Shown here one piece after another: positions 22,785-34,561 of a stretch of 35,788 nucleotides of DNA (positions are counted from its first letter, which is position 1; each line of letters begins with the position of its first letter). A program made the position numbers and the translations under genes. Source of the DNA: an uncultured Gammaproteobacteria bacterium (GTDB lineage: Bacteria > Pseudomonadota > Gammaproteobacteria > Pseudomonadales > Ketobacteraceae); the NCBI GenBank assembly GCA_913063125.1, contig CAJXZM010000054.1:1-35788 (forward strand), written 5' to 3'. The notes beneath the pieces were generated by a model. That model saw only the letters and a list, made by a program, of their open reading frames with translations, searched no databases and had not been told where the DNA came from.

Positions 22785-25607
22785 TCAATTAACCGAATGC
22801 TGGCAACTCTTGCCACCTGGTGCTGTAAACTCTCCATCGCCATTAGTATCAACAAAAATCGGGTTGGTAGTAAAACGAGGGATCTCTTCAGGGTTGTACT
22901 GAGGTAATTCTCGGTTCATTGCATTAGCGCCAAACCCTAATACCACAATGTGTGCATCACGATCCTGAGGAAGCGGAATGGATAGGGTGCCATCATATTT
23001 AACTGCGCTATCCGCCGGGTTTGTTGTTGCAACGTGCATCACAGCATCACAGTTTACGTAAACTCTAAAGTGATCAATATCGGTTTGTGGTATTGCTTCT
23101 ACATGTACCCATAAGTCAGCAGTTCCGTCCGTGTCAGTGATGTCATCACCAATATCAGCAGTACCATTCATCAATACACGAGCAAAAGCGCCGGTACTGA
23201 CAACCACTTGGTTTTGCGTTACTGCATCAACAATAATCTGATCAGAAAACTCGCTAGGGTTATCTGTCGGAGATTTGATGTAGTTACGTGGCATTCCCGG
23301 TGGTTGGTATTTATGCATGTCACTAGAACCTGTGGCGGTGATGCGGTTGCCGTGGTTTAGAAAACTCATCCAGTCATCAAATAAGTTGGTGCTAAATACC
23401 TTCTCTACACCATTCATATACTCCATGGCTTCAAAATCCCATGACCACATTTCAACACCTTCTGATTGTCCTAATCCAAGGTTAGTTTCTAGATCGGGTT
23501 CGCCAGATAGGTGATTCCATTTTAATGCATTTAGAATGAATAAACGCGGGTGTGCTAATGTTCGAATTTGACCGCCGCGTGCTTTTTCAGCTTTAAAAAT
23601 TTCATCCAATGACATCTGATACCAATAGATAGGATTACCACGAGGCCCTGCATTGGTATCAACAGGAATAGGGTAGGTGATAGTGTGATTGGGAAGTGCT
23701 GCGGTAACTTCTTGCCCAACGACGGTTGTTAACCAATTGCTTAGGCCGGCTTGACCGATAGCGGGGCTGAGGTCGGTGATGATTTCATGGTCAGTAGAAA
23801 CCACAATCTCTAAGCCTGTGGCTGCTGCTGTGGTTAAGCGCTCTACAGGAGTGACCACACTGTCTGCACTGGGGTTGCTGTGAACGTGTGCGTCGAATGA
23901 TAGGTAACCGCTGGTATCCACCATTCGATTTAGCGTTGCATTTAGTGTTGTTGTAACGCCCGCTTCTATGGTGACGCTCTTCTCAACAACGTTGTATTCA
24001 AAGCCACGAGATACCCCAACGTCATAAGTGCCGGGTTTAATATCCAGTAACCCTTGACCTTGATTTAGGTAAAAACGTTCAATGCGATCATCATCTTGCC
24101 AAAAGCTGAGCTGTGTCGGCAAGTCGTTACCGTCGCCATCAACAAAGTGGTATTCGACTTTTCCTTGTTCGGGGAAATTGAAAGTGATTTCGTTATTTTC
24201 TGCTGGGCTTAATAAAACAGCGGCAGGTGAATGGCGACCTGGCGATGATGCAATTACGCGATACGGTTGGCCTTCTAAATAAGAAAGCAAAGGAACTGTG
24301 TCAGAGAAGTTTCCTTCGCTATCGGTTGTTGTGGTTATAAACGTTTCCCATGGCCAATCTTTTAGCAGAACTTGTTTCTTTGCTTGGAACTCTAATGTCA
24401 CATTAGCCAGTGGTGTGCCGTCAATATTGCTCGTAATCGTGACGGGTGTATTGATAACGTCAACGCTGGGAGGCGTTGTTTCTAAATACGCATTAACCGC
24501 TGCCAGTTCATCGCCATCACTTACTGTGACATAAAAATCCTGTTGTAGGGTGTCTTTGCTGTTGCCTGCTGGGGCGAGTAATGTTCCTAGCCATGTATTG
24601 GCAATTTGGGTTAAGTTTAATAACCCATCAACCCCGATAACATGTGCGGCGGCGAGGTGCTTGGTGTCCTCACCGTAGATATAGGCACTAGGTCCAATAT
24701 CAAATGTTTCTGTATTGTTTGCTTCTGTTAAGGTGCCGCTTACCCAGGGAATACCGTAATCAAGAGTAAACTCATCAACAGCGATACTAAAGGGTGAGAA
24801 CGTATTTAAAAGGGGTGCTTCACCTGCCGCCATCAAACCAATTGCACCAGTGATGCTATTGAATCGATCGGTTTTGTTCGTTAGTTTGTATTCGATTTTT
24901 AATGTGGGTGAGTTGGGTTCAAGAATATAATCTACTGCAATGTTTAAACCAAATGGATTCGAGTAATCTAATAGTAAGCCGTTAAGTTGTGACTCTTGCA
25001 TTAATACGGTTTCGGCTAGCCAATAATAGTCATCCTCACCATGAACACGAATGATGGCGGCGTTGCCGTCGGAGCCGTCGTTGATGACTTCAAAAGAGTC
25101 CCCTCGAAAGGCGCGCATTTTGGATGCAGTAACCGCCAAGTTGGCTCGGGCGATCATTAACGCTAATTCATAAAAGATATCGTCGCCTGACTGTTCACAG
25201 TCAGAAACGGGAACGGCATCAATCAATATACCGCTGTAATGGTAATAGGTTTTTTGCTGGCCGAGTCCGGAGATAACAAATGCGGCTTGATCGTTTGCCA
25301 GTAAATAGTCTCCGGCGCTGCCCAAGGCGTTTCTGCCCTCAAGGCTAAAATCAGGGTTGGTGATTTTTTCTGCTAACGCTTTGCTGCTTTCTACGCATTG
25401 GCTGGAGAAGATCTTACTAGAAGTGCCCGGGTTAGCAGATGTTGGTAACTCAAGGCCGCTATCAAGGGTGCTGTCGGTATTTGAGTTGTCAGTAGATTGG
25501 CTTTGGTCGCTACTGGATTGACCACCACAACCACTGAGCAGTGTAATTAGCGCACCTAGTTGGGCTAGGCGTAAAAGGGGGCGAGCTGTCGTCGTTTGGT
25601 GGTTCAT
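22785..25607 (-). CDS. CehA/McbA-like PHP-domain lipoprotein
   Basis: This 940-residue protein has a lipoprotein signal (GALITLLSGC, Cys27) and a low-complexity Ser/Asp/Thr linker to residue about 60. The middle is beta-rich with carboxypeptidase-regulatory-like units (TPLANVTLEF, LNRMVDTSGY). A PHP-type metallohydrolase domain spans about 570-835: DAHVHSN (Asp572, His574, His576), STDHE (Asp606, His607) and RTLAHPRLF further on. CehA-type members hydrolyse carbamates or phosphoesters; the C-terminal part resembles a dockerin-like DTNGDGEF calcium loop. The protein is probably outer-membrane anchored. The substrate is unknown; size is at the upper end of the family. Confidence 0.8.
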   Translation of the reverse strand: MNHQTTTARPLLRLAQLGALITLLSGCGGQSSSDQSQSTDNSNTDSTLDSGLELPTSANPGTSSKIFSSQCVESSKALAEKITNPDFSLEGRNALGSAGDYLLANDQAAFVISGLGQQKTYYHYSGILIDAVPVSDCEQSGDDIFYELALMIARANLAVTASKMRAFRGDSFEVINDGSDGNAAIIRVHGEDDYYWLAETVLMQESQLNGLLLDYSNPFGLNIAVDYILEPNSPTLKIEYKLTNKTDRFNSITGAIGLMAAGEAPLLNTFSPFSIAVDEFTLDYGIPWVSGTLTEANNTETFDIGPSAYIYGEDTKHLAAAHVIGVDGLLNLTQIANTWLGTLLAPAGNSKDTLQQDFYVTVSDGDELAAVNAYLETTPPSVDVINTPVTITSNIDGTPLANVTLEFQAKKQVLLKDWPWETFITTTTDSEGNFSDTVPLLSYLEGQPYRVIASSPGRHSPAAVLLSPAENNEITFNFPEQGKVEYHFVDGDGNDLPTQLSFWQDDDRIERFYLNQGQGLLDIKPGTYDVGVSRGFEYNVVEKSVTIEAGVTTTLNATLNRMVDTSGYLSFDAHVHSNPSADSVVTPVERLTTAAATGLEIVVSTDHEIITDLSPAIGQAGLSNWLTTVVGQEVTAALPNHTITYPIPVDTNAGPRGNPIYWYQMSLDEIFKAEKARGGQIRTLAHPRLFILNALKWNHLSGEPDLETNLGLGQSEGVEMWSWDFEAMEYMNGVEKVFSTNLFDDWMSFLNHGNRITATGSSDMHKYQPPGMPRNYIKSPTDNPSEFSDQIIVDAVTQNQVVVSTGAFARVLMNGTADIGDDITDTDGTADLWVHVEAIPQTDIDHFRVYVNCDAVMHVATTNPADSAVKYDGTLSIPLPQDRDAHIVVLGFGANAMNRELPQYNPEEIPRFTTNPIFVDTNGDGEFTAPGGKSCQHSVN

Positions 25608-25874
25608 GGGACTCTGCCATTGTTGTTATTGTTAGAATATGTTCACTAACGAAAATAGCACGCCAGTACTTTAAGCGGCAAGGGTCTTATTGGGACAGGT
25701 GATTTTTTTAGGTAGATACGTAAATAATTGAACTGGCTGTAAAAATAATTGAACAGACTATAGAAATAACTGAGCTATCAGAAAAAATTATGCATTTTGA
25801 ATCAAAATTAGAAGGAGGGGCAGTAGCCTTGTAGTAAGATATTTTTTGTTCTTATAACTGCTAACGAGGGATAT

Positions 25875-27104
25875 GTGCTAAATCATATTTGGGCTGCATT
25901 TTTTATATTGGCGATGATGTCTGGTGTCTACCATTTTTTTGGATTGGGTCAAACAGATGTTTTCGAATTGATGGTCAAGTCGACTTTTGATATGGCGAAA
26001 CTTTCGGTAGAGATTGCAATAGGGCTGGTTGGAGTTCTGAGTCTTTGGTTAGGCTTTTTTAAAATCGCAGAAGAAAGCCATTTGGTACGGATGTTAAGCC
26101 GTTTCCTAACCCCCTTGTTTTCTCGTTTGATGCCTGAGGTACCTAAAGATCACCCTGCATTGGGTAGTATCACCATGAATATGGCTGCGAACATGTTGGG
26201 ATTGGATAATGCCGCAACCCCCATGGGTTTAAAGGCCATGAAGGACCTTCAGGATATAAATCCCGATAAGAAGGCTGCGAGTAATGCTCAGATCCTTTTT
26301 TTAGTGCTCAATACGTCTTCTGTTACCTTGTTGCCGGTGACGATATTTATGTATCGAGCTCAACTGGGCGCAGCAGAACCTGCTGATGTTTTCTTACCTA
26401 TTTTGTTGGCGACAACGGCATCTACATTAGTTGGATTAATGGCGGTTGCGTGGGTGCAAAAACTGCCATTGTTTAACGCAGTCGTACTGGCTTATCTTGG
26501 AGGGTTTGTTGCCCTTATGTCGGCTTTTGTATTGTGGTTAACGTCACTGCAAGTGGATCAGTTGTCTCAATATTCTCAATGGGCTGCCAGTATGGTGTTG
26601 CTGACCATTATTGGTACTTTTTTGATAGCTGGTATGGTTAAAAAATTACCGGTTTATGAATTGTTTGTTGAGGGTGCAAAAGAAGGTTTTGAAACCGGTG
26701 TGCGGTTAATCCCTTATCTTGTTGCTATGTTGGTTGCTATCGGTGTATTTCGCGCCAGCGGTGCAATGGATATGTTGCTTGCAGGAATGGCTATGCTAAT
26801 TGGGTTGTTGGGCTTAAACACGTTGTTTGTTGATGCGCTACCGGTTGCATTTATGAAGCCGCTAAGTGGAAGTGGGGCAAGAGCAATGATGCTGGAGGTA
26901 ATGAATCATCATGGTGTAGATTCATTTCAAGGACGCTTAGCATCAGTGATGCAGGGTAGTACTGAAACTACATTTTATGTGCTTGCTGTGTATTTCGGTT
27001 CAGTGGGTATCGTTAGAATACGTCATGCCTTGGTATGTGGGCTTATTGCTGATGGGGCGGGGATTACTGCGGCGATTGGTATTTGTTACTGGTTTTTTGG
27101 TTAA
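25875..27104 (+). CDS. SpmA/SpmB-type nucleoside-recognition membrane protein
   Basis: This 409-residue inner-membrane protein carries both halves of the spore-maturation SpmA/SpmB family fused in one chain. The N-half has TMNMAANMLGLDNAATPMGL, the SpmA signature. The C-half has SGSGARAMMLEVMN and VMQGSTETTFYVLAVYFG, the SpmB signature. About ten hydrophobic spans are present. The 'Gate' (nucleoside recognition) domain family includes transport-related proteins, but the substrate of these fused Gram-negative forms is not established. The start is a GTG at 25875 with GAGG 5 bases upstream; the overlapping ATG at 25873 is out of frame. No operon partner follows. Confidence 0.88.
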   Translation: MLNHIWAAFFILAMMSGVYHFFGLGQTDVFELMVKSTFDMAKLSVEIAIGLVGVLSLWLGFFKIAEESHLVRMLSRFLTPLFSRLMPEVPKDHPALGSITMNMAANMLGLDNAATPMGLKAMKDLQDINPDKKAASNAQILFLVLNTSSVTLLPVTIFMYRAQLGAAEPADVFLPILLATTASTLVGLMAVAWVQKLPLFNAVVLAYLGGFVALMSAFVLWLTSLQVDQLSQYSQWAASMVLLTIIGTFLIAGMVKKLPVYELFVEGAKEGFETGVRLIPYLVAMLVAIGVFRASGAMDMLLAGMAMLIGLLGLNTLFVDALPVAFMKPLSGSGARAMMLEVMNHHGVDSFQGRLASVMQGSTETTFYVLAVYFGSVGIVRIRHALVCGLIADGAGITAAIGICYWFFG

Positions 27105-27276
27105 CACGTTCTACATGAGAGTGAACATGTGAGGTTGTTGAAAAAGCGAATGGATAAAATAAAGGAGGCTTGGAAGGTCTGGGGATGATATAGATCCTCC
27201 TCATTTACCTGAATAAGGAGAATCATTTTTATTGTATATCTACCAGGCTATTAGCCGATATGCCATTACACGTTGG

Positions 27277-27957
27277 TTAGAATAAATATGTACTATAAAT
27301 ACCGACGTTGCTACCGTCTATATTGCTATCTTTTTGTTCGTTGAAGTTATCACCATAGACTCTTTCAACCTTCGATAGGTCATAATCAATGTCGGTATAG
27401 TGTAAACCAACGGCAAAGTGAGAACCTAACTTAACCTCTACAGAGGCAACAAGCCCAAGTGCGTTGTCATACTCTCGATCACCTAGCCTTGCATGGCGAT
27501 CTCCATTAAATTCAGGATTGATGTGATAACTTAAACCAAGCCCTATACGAATACGGTTAAAATTATAGTAAGGGATTAGCTCCAATGGGTAGCGTGTAAA
27601 TTGAACTGATCCGTTGCTGGCGAAAACACCGTCAACGTGGTAACCGATTGTTGTTTGAATGGAAAAGTCACTATCAGGGATATAAGCATTGATACCGGTA
27701 TAAAGGTGGATTAATGCACCTGCCGATATATCTTCTGAGCTATCATCATCGTCATAATCGATAACTTGCACATTAGCGATATCATCACCGCCAAAGGTAA
27801 GCCCGGTACCAACAAGAAAGGCGATGTTTTTTTGAGGGATTGGAGCTTCCGTTGTGAGGTCTGCAAATGCAAGAGCCGGCATAGCGGTGATTAATAATGT
27901 AGCAAGAGATTTTGCAACAAATGGCGTTCCAGCCATAGGGAGTCGTAGAGACGTCAT
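27277..27957 (-). CDS. small outer-membrane beta-barrel protein
   Basis: This 226-residue protein has a Sec signal peptide (SLATLLITAMPALAFA, cleaved near residue 32) and alternating amphipathic strands such as AALIHLYTGINAYI-like and FAVGLHYTDIDYDL. It ends in the aromatic terminal STYLF typical of beta-barrels recognised by the BAM complex. An acidic run (DYDDDDSSEDIS) probably forms an external loop. An AGGAG ribosome site precedes ATG 27957. It resembles OmpW/opacity-type small barrels in size but no family motif is clear. It is separated by about 140 bases from the nor-linked small gene, so it is probably a separate unit. Confidence 0.7.
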   Translation of the reverse strand: MTSLRLPMAGTPFVAKSLATLLITAMPALAFADLTTEAPIPQKNIAFLVGTGLTFGGDDIANVQVIDYDDDDSSEDISAGALIHLYTGINAYIPDSDFSIQTTIGYHVDGVFASNGSVQFTRYPLELIPYYNFNRIRIGLGLSYHINPEFNGDRHARLGDREYDNALGLVASVEVKLGSHFAVGLHYTDIDYDLSKVERVYGDNFNEQKDSNIDGSNVGIYSTYLF

Positions 27958-28099
27958 GTCTTCTCCTAAGGGGGTTGTTGTGATCGAAGGCGATTATACT
28001 GATGAATGTGATGTGATTGTATGGGTGTTAACAGAAGTGATACAAAAAAAGGTGGTTTATAGGTCTATTTAAAGCTGCTTTTTCGGAGTTAATAATGGC

Positions 28100-28414
28100 T
28101 TAGTTAACGTTATCATTGGTAATTAACTGGCAGATAATAGATTTTTGCCAAGCATCCAGTGGCCGAATCATTTCAGCTAGGCTGTTTTTTTCAAAACCAA
28201 TCGATGAAAAGAATGACCATACATTAAAAACAAAATGTTTAGGCGCTTCTTCTTCTAGTAATAGTTGCTCTAGCTGGGCGTAGTTGGGTTGAATGTCCCA
28301 CCTGTCAGTAATTGCATCAAGAGGCCCCACAAAGAAAAAATATTGTGGGAATCGTTGAGCAACATCCTTGAGGGCGTTCAAAAATAGGGTGTTTGATGTG
28401 CTAGTCGCGGCCAT
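28100..28414 (-). CDS. hypothetical protein downstream of norD
   Basis: With ATG 28414 the product is 104 residues, soluble, with aromatic-rich stretches (FPQYFFFVGPLDAI, FVFNVWSFFSSIGF) and an acidic helix (LEQLLLEEEAP). A TTG at 28441 would add nine residues but has no ribosome site. It is transcribed in the nor direction, about 125 bases after norD, and may belong to the nor transcript. No family is recognised. Confidence 0.6.
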   Translation of the reverse strand: MAATSTSNTLFLNALKDVAQRFPQYFFFVGPLDAITDRWDIQPNYAQLEQLLLEEEAPKHFVFNVWSFFSSIGFEKNSLAEMIRPLDAWQKSIICQLITNDNVN

Positions 28415-28540
28415 AATATTCTTATTATTGAAGGTGAACAAATTTTCGAGAATGGTACATTAAACCATTACCAGTGGAAAGGACCTTCTGCGTCAATTAG
28501 GCTAAGCTGTCAAGGTTGTCAGTTAACATTAAGGGAATAT

Positions 28541-30436
28541 TTATTGAGTTAACTGGCAGTAGAGTCGAGTTAGTTCTCTGGGTAGCTGCTCTGGCCTACG
28601 GATAACCAAGTAATCATTGCTGCCATAGATATAAGGTAAGTAATCTTCAGCTTTTTCATCAATCGTGATACAAAAGGGTTTTAAACCACGCTTTTTTGCT
28701 TCTTGAACGGCTGCCCTAGTGTCTTCAATCCCATAGCGGCCTTCGTAGTGATCAAGATCGTTGGGTTTGCCGTCAGTTAGTATTAGTAATAATCGTTGGG
28801 CCGATTTTTGTTCAGCTAACACATCAGCTGCTTGCCTGATGGCAGCCCCCATGCGGGTATAGTAGCCGGGTTTAATTGCCTGAATGCGGCCTTTAACGCG
28901 AGCATTATAATTTTCATCAAAATTCTTTATCATATTGAAGCGGATATGATCACGCTTTTTTGATGAAAATCCATACAGTGCAAATTTGTCTAAGCTTGAA
29001 CTTAATGCTTCAGAGAATAGAAATAAACTATCTCTTATAACGTCGATAACGCGACATTCGTTATTAATCCAGCTATCTGTAGAGAGTGATAAATCTGCAA
29101 GCAACAAACAGGCTAGATCTCGATGAATACCTTTGAAGCTTTGATAAAGGTTAATGTCAGATTTTTGAGATTGATTTTTTTCACAATAATAATTCACCCA
29201 TGCATTTACATCAATTTCATCTCCTTGAGGCTGCTTTCTTTGCCAGCTTCGTAACGGAGCAAGTGATTCAAATTGGGCGCGGACTTTTCTTGCAGAAGGT
29301 TTTAGGTGTAGAGGTAGTTCCCCTTTTTCGGCATCCCTGCTTAGCATCGGGATAACTCGGCATTGATCTCGCTGGAGTTGTTGTTTTTTGTGATTCCACT
29401 CAGGCTGTAGTATTCCAGTACCGAGGGGGATGTCATCAACGTCTGCAGAAGGTAGGTCAAGATCAAACTTTAGCATCGAACCTTTTGTGCCTGCATGTTT
29501 TGACACGCTGATAATATCAAGGTCTTCAGCTACTCTTTCAATATCATCGTCTTTTGATTCATCGGTGGTTCTATCGACATTAGCAAACTCTGACCATGTG
29601 AAAAGGCTTTCTAAGCGAAAAGCAATTAGGCCATTTTTACCATCGTGATCTTCGACGCGTTCACTTTGTTTTCGTTGTTTTTTCGTGTTTATCTTTTTCT
29701 TTTCTTGATCTGAATTGACGCCTTCTTCGGGGTCACTATCAGAGCGTTGATTATCGGTTCTGTTAGCCTGATGTTGTGGTGCAAGGTATAGCCAAAGTGG
29801 GATATGAGCAGGTTGAAATTTACTACTGTTTGTTTTTAAGGTGGGTAGTAACAACTGGGTTTCTAGGGATGAATGTGATTCTTTATTCTTAATGAGCTGC
29901 AAGGGGAGCTGTAAGGCCCTTTGTATTGAGTGTTCGTATAGCGCTTCTTGTGTTGGCAACGTGTTAGGCGAGGGGCGGTGTTTGATATGTTCGTTGATAA
30001 GCGATTCATATACAGGAATAAGGCCTGGTAGTGCAGTTAATACATTAAATGAGAGTAAGCTATTGTCATGGATGAGTTGGTTGAAATTGCTAGGCTGTTG
30101 AGCACACATGCAGGCAAGCCAGATATACAATTGCTTGTTTAGCTCCCTGTCCTCAAACACGACGATTGATTCTGGTAAACGTATCGATTCTGAATCAGTC
30201 CATGCCAATGCGATCTTTAGGCCTGAACCTGCAATTTTTTCTAAGAAACTGCGGCGAGTCGGGTATTTTTGAGGTTGCGCTGGGTCAATACGAAAAGCGG
30301 GGTTGCCGCCTAATGCTCTGAATATTATACCAACCTCTTTATTGACATTTTGTAGGGTAACGGTGGCATCGGTGAAGTTTCGGTTGGCTTTTTTTGTTAT
30401 GAATTTGTGCCAGACTTCGCCTACTTGTTCTTCCAT
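28541..30436 (-). CDS. norD: NorD, VWA-domain nitric oxide reductase activation protein
   Basis: This 631-residue soluble protein has a C-terminal von Willebrand factor A domain (about 440-631). Its MIDAS metal motif is DLSLS (Asp448, Ser450, Ser452) and LILTDGKPND carries the later Asp. The N-terminal part is helical and the middle (about 225-300) is a charged, poorly conserved linker (GVNSDQEKKKINTKKQRKQ). NorD partners with the AAA+ ATPase NorQ to insert the non-haem FeB iron into NorB, as in Paracoccus; here norQ lies at the other end of the cluster. It starts 24 bases after the polyferredoxin gene, with AAGG ahead of the ATG. Length is typical. Confidence 0.92.
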   Translation of the reverse strand: MEEQVGEVWHKFITKKANRNFTDATVTLQNVNKEVGIIFRALGGNPAFRIDPAQPQKYPTRRSFLEKIAGSGLKIALAWTDSESIRLPESIVVFEDRELNKQLYIWLACMCAQQPSNFNQLIHDNSLLSFNVLTALPGLIPVYESLINEHIKHRPSPNTLPTQEALYEHSIQRALQLPLQLIKNKESHSSLETQLLLPTLKTNSSKFQPAHIPLWLYLAPQHQANRTDNQRSDSDPEEGVNSDQEKKKINTKKQRKQSERVEDHDGKNGLIAFRLESLFTWSEFANVDRTTDESKDDDIERVAEDLDIISVSKHAGTKGSMLKFDLDLPSADVDDIPLGTGILQPEWNHKKQQLQRDQCRVIPMLSRDAEKGELPLHLKPSARKVRAQFESLAPLRSWQRKQPQGDEIDVNAWVNYYCEKNQSQKSDINLYQSFKGIHRDLACLLLADLSLSTDSWINNECRVIDVIRDSLFLFSEALSSSLDKFALYGFSSKKRDHIRFNMIKNFDENYNARVKGRIQAIKPGYYTRMGAAIRQAADVLAEQKSAQRLLLILTDGKPNDLDHYEGRYGIEDTRAAVQEAKKRGLKPFCITIDEKAEDYLPYIYGSNDYLVIRRPEQLPRELTRLYCQLTQ

Positions 30437-30460
30437 ATTCGTTACCTTTAATAATGTGGT

Positions 30461-32822
<2,362 letters not shown>

Positions 32823-32844
32823 TCATTTCTCCTAATTTAAGTGC

Positions 32845-33279
32845 TTAGCCCTGAATATTTGGTGGCCAACCTAGAGTGTCGATTTCAGATGTATATTTGA
32901 GGAACTCGGCTATGTCTTCTAGCTCTTGGTCATCAAACCCGAATTGAGGCATGCTGCGGCGACCTGGTATGCCGTTGATGGGGCGGCTTTTTATAAAGCC
33001 TTTGATGGCTTCTTTGCTTTTTCCGTAGCGTAGGTAGACGTTACCTAGTTCAGGTGCAAAGTATGCGCCTTCGCCGAGTAGCGTATGGCAACCGATGCAG
33101 TTATTGACTTCCCAAAGGTTTTTCCCGCGAATGACGGATTCTGTGAGGTTTTCTCGGTTATCTTGTTTTGGCATCTCTTCGTTGGTGTGCCAGGTTAGAC
33201 CGATGAATAGCAGGATGAAGAATAGACTCCCGCCGTAGTAGATGTTTCTTGCCATGCTTTTCGTAAACCGGTCAGCCAT
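32845..33279 (-). CDS. norC: NorC, cytochrome c subunit of nitric oxide reductase
   Basis: The 144-residue membrane-anchored subunit has one N-terminal helix (about 14-30) and a periplasmic monohaem cytochrome c domain. The haem site is CIGCH (Cys61, Cys64, His65) and the axial Met is Met110 in RRSMPQF. It passes electrons from soluble cytochrome or azurin-type donors to NorB. A GGGGAG site is 7 bases ahead of ATG 33279, and an FNR/DNR-like box lies 69-82 bases upstream. It is the first gene of the norC-norB-polyferredoxin-norD transcript. Confidence 0.96.
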   Translation of the reverse strand: MADRFTKSMARNIYYGGSLFFILLFIGLTWHTNEEMPKQDNRENLTESVIRGKNLWEVNNCIGCHTLLGEGAYFAPELGNVYLRYGKSKEAIKGFIKSRPINGIPGRRSMPQFGFDDQELEDIAEFLKYTSEIDTLGWPPNIQG

Positions 33280-33347
33280 AGCATTCTCCCCATTGTTAAC
33301 GTTTGTGTAGAACAGGGTGATAGTAGTGTGGTGGGGGAAATTAGTAC

Positions 33348-33361
33348 TTGATATTAATCAT
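33348..33361 (-). promoter_or_regulatory. FNR/DNR-type box ahead of norC
   Basis: On the plus strand TTGAT-ATTA-ATCAT, one base off the consensus TTGAT-N4-ATCAA. The centre is about 76 bases ahead of norC, so a start site near 33313 would put it at the class II position of about -41.5. This predicts oxygen- and/or NO-responsive activation by an FNR, ANR or DNR-like regulator. Confidence 0.75.
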
Positions 33362-33577
33362 GCTAAGGGGGTTAGACTGGAGAGGGTTAGGGGATATTGA
33401 GGATGTGTTGATTTGGGGCAAGAAAATTGAGGGCTTGGTTGGTTGCGTAAGGTTAGTTATGCCATTCGTTGGAGAGCGTGTTGGTTGAATGAGCCATTAA
33501 AAACAGATCTACCAGAAGGATTATAACGGGTAACTATAGGGGGCGATTGTAATGGTTTATATCTCGATCTGATAGTT

Positions 33578-33604
33578 GGTGAAGAAGGACGGTCCTTCTT
33601 CACC
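33578..33604 (-). terminator. 13-bp hairpin after norQ
   Basis: GGTGAAGAAGGAC (33578-33590) and GTCCTTCTTCACC (33592-33604) are a perfect inverted repeat with a one-base centre, so a few inner pairs open to form the loop. It starts 5 bases after the norQ stop. Lack of a T-run makes it a stability or Rho-type end rather than a classic terminator. Confidence 0.6.
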
Positions 33605-33609
33605 GTGAA

Positions 33610-34407
33610 TCATTCCACAGGAAGGTGTATTTTTACTAACGACGTTAATGCTGCACAAACACTATCATCATCACTTAGCGGCTCAATCAGGGCTGCATTG
33701 CATGCAGCTATGGGAGACATGCCGCTTTTGATTAATGCCCCTGCATAGATAAGTAAGCGGGTGGACGCAACTTCTTCCAGATCATGGTCTTTCAGGTTGC
33801 GGATATTGCCAGCAATTTTTACTAGCGCGGTAGCCATGTCATCGTTTAGCCCGGTTTCCTGCTGAAGAATTGCTTTTTCTAGTGTCGCATCAGGGTATTC
33901 AAATCGCATGGCCACAAAACGTTGGCGAGTGCTAGGTTTTAACCCTTTTAACATGTTCTGATAGCCGGGGTTATAGGATACAACCAGCATAAAATCCTCA
34001 TGGGCTACCAGCGTTTCACCGGTTTTATCGATAGGTAGTTCTCGTCGGTCATCTGCGAGGGGGTGGATAACTACGGTGGTATCTTTACGTGCCTCTACCA
34101 CTTCATCCAAATAACATATGCCTCCTTCTTTTACCGCGCGCGTTAACGGACCATCCTGCCAGTAGGTGCCTTCCGGGCCTATTAAATAACGACCGATTAG
34201 ATCCGAAGCGGTTAGATCATCATGGCAAGCAATGCTATAAAGCTTTCGATTGAGTTTTTCTGCCATATGGGTAATAAAGCGTGTTTTACCACAGCCCGTG
34301 GGGCCCTTAATCAAAACGGGAAGCTGATTATTCGCCGCTTGTGTAAACAGTTCAACTTCATTGCCTTGGGGTTGATAAAAGATATTTTCTGGTTTGGTAG
34401 AAGGCAT
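33610..34407 (-). CDS. norQ: NorQ, AAA+ ATPase for nitric oxide reductase maturation
   Basis: The 265-residue MoxR/CbbQ-type AAA+ protein has Walker A GPTGCGKT (35-42), Walker B GGICYLDEV (Asp101, Glu102) and a sensor/arginine region (STRQRFVAMRFEYP). With NorD it drives FeB insertion into NorB. It is encoded upstream of norC but separated by 330 bases with its own 3' hairpin, so it may have its own promoter. AAGGA lies 6 bases ahead of ATG 34407. No FNR box is visible ahead of norQ itself. Confidence 0.94.
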   Translation of the reverse strand: MPSTKPENIFYQPQGNEVELFTQAANNQLPVLIKGPTGCGKTRFITHMAEKLNRKLYSIACHDDLTASDLIGRYLIGPEGTYWQDGPLTRAVKEGGICYLDEVVEARKDTTVVIHPLADDRRELPIDKTGETLVAHEDFMLVVSYNPGYQNMLKGLKPSTRQRFVAMRFEYPDATLEKAILQQETGLNDDMATALVKIAGNIRNLKDHDLEEVASTRLLIYAGALIKSGMSPIAACNAALIEPLSDDDSVCAALTSLVKIHLPVE

Positions 34408-34561
34408 ACATAGTCCTTAGACATTGGTGAGTGCATATAATTGAAATTTGGCACATGAGACCAGTGTACAGAACGTGTAAATAATGCTTTTGATACGAAT
34501 CAACGGTTTGGTTTGCAATCGACGGACAAGATAGCTGACGCGCTATCGCGATAGGTACAAT

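Larger units (their letters stand above)
33280..33609. other. 330-base region between norC and norQ
   Basis: No gene is seen. It holds the norC promoter with the FNR/DNR-like box (33348-33361) on the right-to-left strand and the norQ 3' hairpin (33578-33604). Confidence 0.6.

Noticed and set aside
27105..27276. short GTG-started frame (19 codons) behind the SpmA/SpmB gene
   Set aside because: Too short, with no conserved or structural feature to support it.
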